A stretch of DNA of 5,257 nt. Origin: Candidatus Pullichristensenella stercoripullorum. Lineage in GTDB: Bacteria > Bacillota > Clostridia > Christensenellales > Aristaeellaceae. The DNA lies in NCBI GenBank assembly GCA_018712885.1, contig DVGE01000179.1, positions 1-5,257 on the forward strand, given 5' to 3'. This document shows positions 1-4,562 of this stretch, piece by piece (the stretch's first letter is position 1; each line of letters opens with the position of its first letter). The notes below the pieces were generated by a model. That model did not search any database. It had not been told where the DNA came from and saw nothing but the letters and a program-made list of their open reading frames with translations. The translations under genes were made by a program, and so were the position numbers.

Positions 1-215
1 ATTTCATGAAGGGTGGCGGCACCTTGCAGGGCATGGTGGACATGATGCGCGAATTCCAGGCCGACGTGGTGGGCGTGGGCGTGATGATCGCCACGCGCCT
101 GCCGGAACAGAAGCTCGTGGAGGGCGCGCGCTCGCTGCTCGTGCTCGACCACTTCGACAAGGAGCGCGGCGCCGCCGTGGTGCGCCCCGCCGCGCCCTAC
201 GCCCAGCAACCGTAA
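1..215 (+). CDS. purR: Pur operon repressor PurR, C-terminal end (partial, 5' end outside window)
   Basis: Only the last 70 complete codons are visible. The fragment opens with FMKGGGT, and the two bases before it (AT) fit an Asp codon. Together this resembles the PRPP-binding loop of type I phosphoribosyltransferase folds. The following stretch, GMVDMMREFQADVVGVGVMI then KLVEGARSLLVL, resembles the C-terminal part of Bacillus PurR, where the corresponding loop reads DDFMKAGGT and is followed by a Gly-Met-Ile-Asn helix and GIGVLVEA. PurR is a cytoplasmic DNA-binding regulator of purine genes that senses PRPP; it has a winged-helix N-terminus, not visible here, and a catalytically inactive phosphoribosyltransferase domain. 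The gene ends in TAA at 213-215, 13 nt before the first M42 peptidase gene, so the two are probably co-transcribed. A xanthine or adenine phosphoribosyltransferase is the alternative, but the residues after the loop fit PurR better. Confidence 0.8.
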   Translation, partial: FMKGGGTLQGMVDMMREFQADVVGVGVMIATRLPEQKLVEGARSLLVLDHFDKERGAAVVRPAAPYAQQP

Positions 216-222
216 AGGAGGG
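214..222 (+). promoter_or_regulatory. Ribosome binding site fixing the TTG start of the first M42 peptidase
   Basis: AAAGGAGGG begins inside the purR stop codon and lies 6 nt before a TTG codon at 229. No in-frame ATG gives a complete M42 N-terminus, so this strong site supports TTG as the start. Its overlap with the purR stop codon suggests translational coupling. Confidence 0.75.
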
Positions 223-228
223 AACGAC

Positions 229-1284
229 TTGGATATCGAAAACATCGCCCGGTTCATCGCCGAAGTCACGGCCCTGCCCGGCGTGCCGGGATATGAGGCG
301 GGCGTGAACGGCCGCATCGCCGAATGGTTCCGCCCCCTGGCCGACGAGGTGTTCACCGACGATTTGGAAAACCTCTACGCCTGCGTCGGCGCGCAGCGGA
401 ATGGCCCGCGCGTCATCGTCTGCGCCCATCAGGACGAGATCGGCCTCGTCGTCAGCAAGATCGAGGACGACGGCAGCCTGCGCATCTTCAAAAACGGCGG
501 CGTCGACCCGCGCATCCTCCCCGGCATGGAGGTCAGCGTGCAGACGGCCTCCGGCCCCCTCTACGGCGTCATCGGCGCCAAGCCGCCGCAGCTGCTCACC
601 GCCGAGGATCGTGAAAAAGCCCTGAAGCTCGACGACCTCTACGTGGACGTGGGCTACAAGGCCGAGGACGTGCGCTCCCGCGTGCGCGTGGGCGACATGG
701 TGGTCATGCTCGCGCCCTCTCTGCGCCTTGCCAACGGCTGCATGGCCGGCAAGACCATGGACGACCGCGCCAGCGTGGCGGCGATGCTCGTGGCCGCGGA
801 ACTGCTCTCGCAGCGCAGCGTCCCCGCGGAGACGTATTTTGTCTCCACCACGCAGGAGGAGATCGGCTCCGTGGGCGCGAAGTCGGCCACGTTCCGCTTA
901 AAGCCCGACCTCGCCATCGTCATCGACGTCACCCACGGCGAAGGCCCCGGCACCGGCAAGTGGGAGGCCTATCCCGTAAACAAAGTGACCGTCGCCCACG
1001 GCCCCAACATCCAGCCGAAATTGGAAAAGATCGCCGTGGAGACGGCGAAGGAGAACGGCGTGGATACCGTCATGGAGGTCTGCACCGGCGTCACCGCCAC
1101 CGACGCCTGCGAGACGCAGACCGCCGCCGGGGGCGTGCCGTCGCTGCTTCTGTCCATCCCGCTCAAATACATGCACACCTCCGTGGAGCTTTTGAAGCTC
1201 GACACCGTGCGGGAAACGGGCCGCCTCATCGCGCTGGTGATCGAAAAGATCGCCCGGGAATGGGAGGGATTTTCATGGTTCTAA
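229..1284 (+). CDS. M42 family metallo-aminopeptidase, copy 1 (divergent)
   Basis: This 351-residue protein has the usual length of M42 (TET/YsdC/FrvX-type) aminopeptidases, cytoplasmic di-metal enzymes that trim N-terminal residues from short peptides and often assemble as dodecamers. Expected metal and catalytic residues are all present: H67 and D69 in AHQDEIG, the aspartates of the DDR motif (178-180), E210 and E211 in TTQEEIG, D233 in VIDVTHG, and H316 in KYMHTS. A beta-barrel dimerisation insert should lie at about residues 75-165. The start is TTG, supported by a strong ribosome binding site and by the family-like N-terminus ALPGVPGYE. It is the most divergent of the three copies: AHQDE replaces AHMDE, DDRAS replaces DDRVG, and EEIGSVGA replaces EEIGLRGA. 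The gene follows purR by 13 nt and overlaps the next M42 gene by 10 nt. Substrate preference cannot be read from the sequence. Confidence 0.93.
   Translation: MDIENIARFIAEVTALPGVPGYEAGVNGRIAEWFRPLADEVFTDDLENLYACVGAQRNGPRVIVCAHQDEIGLVVSKIEDDGSLRIFKNGGVDPRILPGMEVSVQTASGPLYGVIGAKPPQLLTAEDREKALKLDDLYVDVGYKAEDVRSRVRVGDMVVMLAPSLRLANGCMAGKTMDDRASVAAMLVAAELLSQRSVPAETYFVSTTQEEIGSVGAKSATFRLKPDLAIVIDVTHGEGPGTGKWEAYPVNKVTVAHGPNIQPKLEKIAVETAKENGVDTVMEVCTGVTATDACETQTAAGGVPSLLLSIPLKYMHTSVELLKLDTVRETGRLIALVIEKIAREWEGFSWF
1262..1268 (+). promoter_or_regulatory. Ribosome binding site of the second M42 gene, inside the first
   Basis: GGGAGGG lies within the last codons of the first M42 gene, 6 nt before ATG 1275. 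It supports this start over any farther upstream in the same frame, which would lie deep inside the upstream gene and lack M42 similarity. Confidence 0.7.
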
Positions 1285-2279
1285 AGGAGCTTTGCCTGCT
1301 GCGCGGCGTCAGCGGCGACGAGGGCCGCGTGCGCGATCTCATCCGCGCCCACGTGGAAAAACACGCCACCCGCGTCTGGACAGACCCCATCGGCAACCTC
1401 ATGGCCTATAAAAAGGGCACGGAGGGCAAAAAGCACGTCCTCCTCGCCGCCCACATGGACGAAGTGGGCTTCATGGTGTTGGGTATCAATGACAACGGCC
1501 TTTTGAGCTACGAGCCGGTGGGCGGCATCGACGCCCGCGTGGTCGTCTCCAAGCCCGTACTGGTGGGGGAGAAGGAAGTGCCCGGCGTCATCGGTGCCAA
1601 GGCCATCCATCTGCAGACCCGCGCCGAGTTTGAAAAAGTCCTGAAGCATGAAGACCTCTACATCGACATCGGCGCCTCCACCAAGGAAGAGGCGGAAAAA
1701 CTGGTCAGCGTCGGCGACTACGTTTCCTTCCGCTCCGACTGGCGCGAGTTCGGCGCGGGTCTTGTCAAAGTCAAGGCGCTCGACGACCGCGTGGGCTGCA
1801 TGACGCTGATGAGCCTCCTGGAAAACGAATACCCCTGCGACATCACCTGCGCCTTCACCGTGCAGGAGGAGATCGGGCTGCGCGGCGCGGCCTGCGTCGG
1901 CCACAATGTCGAAGCGGACGAGGCCATCGTCCTCGAGGGCACCACCTCCAACGACCTGGGCGACGTGCCTTCCCACCTGCGCGTCTGCCGCGTGGGCGCG
2001 GGCGTGGCCATCTCCTTTATGGACCGCGCCAGCGTTTCCAGCCGTCCCGTATGGCAGAAATTGCGCGACGCGGCCGAGGAGGAGGGCATCACCTGGCAGT
2101 TCAAGCAGTCCGTCAGCGGCGGCAACGACGCGGGGGCCATCCAGCTTTCCCGCGACGGCGTGCCCACGGGCGTGCTCAGCGTGCCCTGCCGCAACATCCA
2201 TTCCGGCGCCAGCGTGGCCGCCTTTTCCGACATCGAGGCGCAGTACCGCCTTGCCGACAGCTATCTGAGGAGGCAGTGA
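1275..2279 (+). CDS. M42 family metallo-aminopeptidase, copy 2
   Basis: This is a 334-residue M42 aminopeptidase whose frame opens with the family-like MVLKELCLLRGVSGDEG. Expected metal and catalytic residues are H60 and D62 in AHMDEVG, the DDR aspartates (170-172), E198 and E199 in TVQEEIGLRGA, E221 in VLEGTTSND, and H309 in CRNIHSG. At the fifth position it has Glu where copies 1 and 3 have Asp; this conservative change should still bind metal and is probably subfamily-specific. The SGGNDAGAIQ block (281-290) also matches copy 3 closely. The open frame continues upstream to 960, but ATG 1275 is chosen because of its ribosome binding site, the family N-terminus, and the 10-nt overlap with the previous gene's stop, a typical coupling arrangement. 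Cytoplasmic peptide degradation is the expected role; the substrate is unknown. Confidence 0.94.
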   Translation: MVLKELCLLRGVSGDEGRVRDLIRAHVEKHATRVWTDPIGNLMAYKKGTEGKKHVLLAAHMDEVGFMVLGINDNGLLSYEPVGGIDARVVVSKPVLVGEKEVPGVIGAKAIHLQTRAEFEKVLKHEDLYIDIGASTKEEAEKLVSVGDYVSFRSDWREFGAGLVKVKALDDRVGCMTLMSLLENEYPCDITCAFTVQEEIGLRGAACVGHNVEADEAIVLEGTTSNDLGDVPSHLRVCRVGAGVAISFMDRASVSSRPVWQKLRDAAEEEGITWQFKQSVSGGNDAGAIQLSRDGVPTGVLSVPCRNIHSGASVAAFSDIEAQYRLADSYLRRQ

Positions 2280-2280
2280 G

Positions 2281-3279
2281 ATGAAACAGACGCTCTTTAC
2301 GCTTTTGAACACCTACGGCGGCGTCGGCCGCGAGGACGCCGTCCGCGAAACCATCGCTGAACTCGCCCGCCCGTACTGCGACGAGATGCGCACAGACGCG
2401 CTGGGCAACCTCATCTGCGTCCGCGCCGGCAAGGAGGGCGGCAGGCGCGTCATGGTCGCGGCGCACATGGATCACATCGGCTTCGTGGTGCTCGACGCCG
2501 ACGAGCACGGCTTTCTGCGCGTCCACAACGCCGGCGGCATCAGCAAGCGCGCCTCTTTGAACCGCCACGTCGTCTTCGCAAACGGCGTCCACGGCGTCGT
2601 CTCCAACGAGACCGAGCGCTTCTCCGCCGACGACAACAAGATGAGCGACCTCTTCATCGACATCGGCGCCAAGGACCGCGCGGACGCCCTCAGCATGGTC
2701 GCCCTCGGCGACGTGGCCGTCTACGCCCCGGACGCCTTTGAACTGGCCAACGGCATGATCGCCGCCCCCGCCGTGGACGACCGCGTCGGCTGCGCCATCG
2801 CGTTGGAGGCCATGAAGGAACTGGGCGAATGTGAAAACGAGGTCGCTTTCGTCTTTACCGTGCAGGAGGAACTGGGGCTGCGCGGCGCGCGCGCGGCGGC
2901 CTACGGCGTCGATCCGCAGATCGGCGTGGCGCTGGACGTGACCCTCTCCGGCGACACCCCCAAGGGCCCGAAGATCGCCGTCAAAGCCGGGGAAGGCCCC
3001 TGCGTCAAGGTGCGCGACAGCTCCCTGGTCTGCTCCCCGCGCGTGGTCAGGGGGCTGGAAGAAGCCGCGGGGCGCGTTGGCGTCAGGACGCAGCGCGAGG
3101 TGCTCTCCGCCGGCGGCAACGACGCGGGCGCGATGCAGGCCGCGCGCGCGGGCGTGCTGGCAGGCACCATCTCCATCGCCTGCCGCTACGTCCACTCCGC
3201 CTGCGAGACCATCTCCCTTGCCGACTGCGAGGGCGCGAAAAGCATGCTGGTGGAGTTTTTGCGCGACCCGGGCGTATAA
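2281..3279 (+). CDS. M42 family metallo-aminopeptidase, copy 3
   Basis: This is a 332-residue M42 aminopeptidase starting 1 nt after the TGA of copy 2, with GAGGAGG at 2267-2273 as its ribosome binding site. Expected metal and catalytic residues are H62 and D64 in AHMDHIG, the DDR aspartates (166-168), E196 and E197 in TVQEELGLRGA, D219 in VALDVTLSG, and H305 in CRYVHSA. His65 stands where the other copies have Glu (AHMDHIG rather than AHMDEIG), next to the metal site, which may alter substrate binding. The C-terminal AGGNDAGAMQ block matches copy 2, so copies 2 and 3 look closer to each other than to copy 1. No terminator hairpin follows directly; the next candidate lies beyond the upp promoter. 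The role is presumably cytoplasmic peptide trimming, perhaps in a mixed complex with its neighbours, which is inference. Confidence 0.94.
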   Translation: MKQTLFTLLNTYGGVGREDAVRETIAELARPYCDEMRTDALGNLICVRAGKEGGRRVMVAAHMDHIGFVVLDADEHGFLRVHNAGGISKRASLNRHVVFANGVHGVVSNETERFSADDNKMSDLFIDIGAKDRADALSMVALGDVAVYAPDAFELANGMIAAPAVDDRVGCAIALEAMKELGECENEVAFVFTVQEELGLRGARAAAYGVDPQIGVALDVTLSGDTPKGPKIAVKAGEGPCVKVRDSSLVCSPRVVRGLEEAAGRVGVRTQREVLSAGGNDAGAMQAARAGVLAGTISIACRYVHSACETISLADCEGAKSMLVEFLRDPGV

Positions 3280-3308
3280 GGGCATATTTGTGGACTTTTT
3301 GCGGCGCG
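3241..3308 (+). repeat. Imperfect direct repeat spanning the end of the third M42 gene
   Basis: A stretch at 3241-3263, inside the last codons of the M42 gene, recurs at 3281-3303 after its stop codon, exactly 40 nt later, with 18 of 23 positions identical. The core TGGA(G/C)TTTTTGCG matches at 12 of 13 positions. In the gene the core reads V-E-F-L-R; the downstream copy would read V-D-F-L-R in a different frame, because the offset is not a multiple of three. It may be the remnant of a small tandem duplication, or chance in GC-biased DNA. Confidence 0.4.
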
Positions 3309-3312
3309 TCTA

Positions 3313-3341
3313 TTGCCTATCCCGGCAAAATCGGGTATAAT
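3313..3341 (+). promoter_or_regulatory. Sigma-A type promoter for upp
   Basis: A perfect -10 box TATAAT (3336-3341) is preceded by a -35 box TTGCCT (3313-3318; four of six consensus bases) with an ideal 17-nt spacer. Transcription should start in the A-run at about 3346-3349, leaving an untranslated leader of about 80 nt before upp. It lies in the longest intergenic gap of the window and is the only convincing promoter seen, so it may also serve the downstream genes. Confidence 0.8.
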
Positions 3342-3363
3342 GGGGAAAATAGGCGAGCCGGAT

Positions 3364-3398
3364 GCGGCGGGACGCATATGCTCGTCCCGCCGCCTTTT
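3364..3398 (+). terminator. Terminator-like hairpin in the upp leader (possible attenuator)
   Basis: GCGGCGGGACG (3364-3374) and CGTCCCGCCGC (3383-3393) form a perfect 11-bp stem around an 8-nt loop, followed by C and TTTT (3395-3398). The hairpin lies after the predicted upp transcription start and before its ribosome binding site. It could end transcripts coming from the M42 genes, attenuate upp, or both. The T-run is short, so efficiency is uncertain. No motif resembling the PyrR binding site was recognised in the leader. Confidence 0.6.
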
Positions 3399-3411
3399 CA
3401 TGCCCGCCGCC
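3386..3411 (+). repeat. Duplicated hairpin arm CCCGCCGCC beside the upp ribosome binding site
   Basis: CCCGCCGCC occurs at 3386-3394 and again at 3403-3411, directly against the ribosome binding site AAGGAGG (3412-3418). The left hairpin arm at 3364-3371 could therefore pair with either copy, giving two mutually exclusive folds. The proximal fold is longer (11 bp against 8 bp). Confidence 0.5.
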
Positions 3412-3418
3412 AAGGAGG
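3412..3418 (+). promoter_or_regulatory. Ribosome binding site fixing the upp start
   Basis: AAGGAGG lies 8 nt before ATG 3427. The same frame is open back to a TTG at 3313, but that codon sits in the -35 box upstream of the predicted transcription start, so ATG 3427 is the real start. Confidence 0.85.
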
Positions 3419-3426
3419 ATATACAG

Positions 3427-4056
3427 ATGGGTAAAGTCGTCGTGGTGGATCATCCGCTGGTACAGCACAAGCTCTCTTTAATGCGCGACAAAAACTGTGG
3501 CACCAAGGACTTCCGCCAGCTCCTCGAGGAGATCGGCATGCTCATGGCCTACGAGGTCACGCGCGACCTGCCCCTCAAAGAGGTCGAGATCGAGACCCCC
3601 GTGGCCCCGTGCAAGACCCACGTGCTCGCCGGCAAGAAGCTGGGCATCGTGCCCATCCTGCGCGCCGGGCTGGGCATGGTGGACGGCGTGACCAACCTCG
3701 TGCCCGCGGCAAAGGTGGGGCACATTGGCCTCTACCGCGACCCGGAGACCCACCTGCCGGTGGAATACTACTGCAAGCTGCCCCCGGACGTGGGCGAGCG
3801 CGAGATGCTGGTGCTTGACCCCATGCTGGCCACGGGCGGTTCCTCCATCGCCGCCATCGACATCCTCAAAAAGCACGGCTGCAACACCATCAAGCTGGTC
3901 TGTCTGGTGGGCTGTCCCGAGGGCGTGGAGGCGCTGCAGAAGGCGCATCCGGACGTCGATCTTTACATCGCCGCCATCGACGACCACCTCAACGAGCACA
4001 AGTACATCGTCCCCGGCCTCGGCGACGCGGGCGACCGTCTCTTCGGCACGAAATAG
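3427..4056 (+). CDS. upp: Uracil phosphoribosyltransferase (UPRT)
   Basis: This 209-residue protein is the normal length for bacterial UPRT, which makes UMP and pyrophosphate from uracil and PRPP in pyrimidine salvage in the cytoplasm. Diagnostic motifs are ILRAGLGMVDG (77-87), the PRPP-binding loop VLDPMLATGGSS (129-140) and the C-terminal uracil-binding segment IVPGLGDAGDR (194-204). The N-terminus VVVVDHPLVQHKLSLMRD is also typical. No key residue appears to be missing. The gene has its own promoter and a hairpin-containing leader, and it is followed by a weak terminator-like hairpin and a small membrane protein gene. UPRT genes often sit beside a uracil permease; the two-segment neighbour here is far too small to be one. 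Confidence 0.98.
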   Translation: MGKVVVVDHPLVQHKLSLMRDKNCGTKDFRQLLEEIGMLMAYEVTRDLPLKEVEIETPVAPCKTHVLAGKKLGIVPILRAGLGMVDGVTNLVPAAKVGHIGLYRDPETHLPVEYYCKLPPDVGEREMLVLDPMLATGGSSIAAIDILKKHGCNTIKLVCLVGCPEGVEALQKAHPDVDLYIAAIDDHLNEHKYIVPGLGDAGDRLFGTK

Positions 4057-4057
4057 T

Positions 4058-4092
4058 CCCGGCAGGTTCGCTGCGGAAACTGCGGGGCTTTT
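4058..4092 (+). terminator. Weak terminator-like hairpin after upp
   Basis: CCCGGCAG (4058-4065) can pair with CTGCGGGG (4080-4087) in an 8-bp stem with one G-G mismatch and a 14-nt loop, followed by C and TTTT (4089-4092). The mismatch and large loop make it weaker than the other two hairpins, so read-through into the next gene is likely. Confidence 0.4.
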
Positions 4093-4115
4093 GAAAAGGA
4101 GAAAGGAGAAAGATC

Positions 4116-4493
4116 ATGGCAAGAAGAGGAGCAAAGGGCAAGGGCTGGATACGCCTGATGCGCGTCATCATCTGGATACTCGCCATCCTGATGATCCTGG
4201 GCGGCGTTTTCCTCGGCCTCGGCGTCATGGCCGCGACCGACCAGGCGCAGCAGACCATGACGCAGGCGCAGAACATTTTGCAACAGCTGCCCAACATGCA
4301 GGTCGATGGCGCGACCACGACCGTCAGCTACGCATACGCGATCTCGGGCAAGGTCATTGGCATCGTCGTGATGGTGATGATGATCATCGCGGCGCTGATC
4401 ATGCTCGCGGAGACCAACGTCTTTCTCGACATGGCGGAGAACGTGCGCCGCATCGCCGGCAGGCTCTCGCGCCGTTCCATGGAGGAGGAATAA
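4116..4493 (+). CDS. Small two-segment membrane protein of unknown function
   Basis: I do not recognise this 125-residue protein. It has a basic N-terminus (about 1-16, rich in Arg, Lys and Gly), a hydrophobic segment at about 17-40, a polar Gln-rich stretch (about 41-58) that may be helical, a short Thr-rich part, a second Met- and Ile-rich hydrophobic segment (about 78-98), and a C-terminal tail AENVRRIAGRLSRR ending in three Glu. By the positive-inside rule both ends face the cytoplasm and residues 41-77 lie outside. The AEN-R-I tail after the second helix loosely recalls DUF4282-like small membrane proteins, but this is only an impression. AAAGGAG (4102-4108) lies 7 nt before the ATG. It sits between upp and ksgA, with hairpins on both sides and no visible promoter of its own. 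The compositional bias resembles its neighbours, with no sign of recent transfer. Confidence 0.8.
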   Translation: MARRGAKGKGWIRLMRVIIWILAILMILGGVFLGLGVMAATDQAQQTMTQAQNILQQLPNMQVDGATTTVSYAYAISGKVIGIVVMVMMIIAALIMLAETNVFLDMAENVRRIAGRLSRRSMEEE

Positions 4494-4509
4494 CGCCCGT
4501 CCACGCAGG

Positions 4510-4534
4510 GAGCCGGCCGCGCGCCGGCTCTTTT
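4510..4534 (+). terminator. Intrinsic terminator after the membrane protein gene
   Basis: GAGCCGGC (4510-4517) and GCCGGCTC (4523-4530) form a perfect 8-bp stem with a 5-nt loop, immediately followed by TTTT. It is 17 nt after the stop codon. Only 16 nt separate it from the ksgA ribosome binding site, too little for a promoter, so ksgA depends on read-through or on a promoter farther upstream. Confidence 0.7.
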
Positions 4535-4550
4535 GCGCCCCAAAAGCGAC

Positions 4551-4557
4551 AAGGAGG
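4551..4557 (+). promoter_or_regulatory. Ribosome binding site of ksgA
   Basis: AAGGAGG lies 5 nt before ATG 4563 and supports that start. It comes 16 nt after the T-run of the preceding terminator, leaving no room for a promoter between them. Confidence 0.7.
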
Positions 4558-4562
4558 CTTTC

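Noticed and set aside
960..1274. Extended start for the second M42 gene upstream of 1275
   Set aside because: The added part is an Arg-rich out-of-frame reading of the first M42 gene without M42 similarity, while ATG 1275 has its own ribosome binding site and a family-like N-terminus.
1281..2312. Long minus-strand open frame of 343 codons opposite the second M42 gene
   Set aside because: It lies antisense to a gene with clear M42 motifs, its translation is low-complexity (Ala, Gly, His, Val, Asp) and it shows no recognisable motif. Long antisense frames are expected in GC-rich DNA.
2176..3285. Long minus-strand open frame of 369 codons opposite the third M42 gene
   Set aside because: It is a shadow of the M42 gene with the same Ala/Gly/Val/Asp-rich composition and no motif.
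3313..3426. Extended upp start at TTG 3313, adding 38 residues
   Set aside because: The codon is part of the -35 box and lies before the predicted transcription start. ATG 3427 has a strong ribosome binding site and gives the standard 209-residue length.
3346..3426. PyrR-binding attenuator or known riboswitch in the upp leader
   Set aside because: The leader is only about 80 nt long, and no PyrR recognition motif or purine riboswitch core was found by eye. Only the hairpin and duplicated arm can be supported.
4340..4410. GTGATG-like repeats in the membrane protein gene as a possible regulatory repeat
   Set aside because: They simply encode the Val/Met/Ile-rich second membrane segment in frame.
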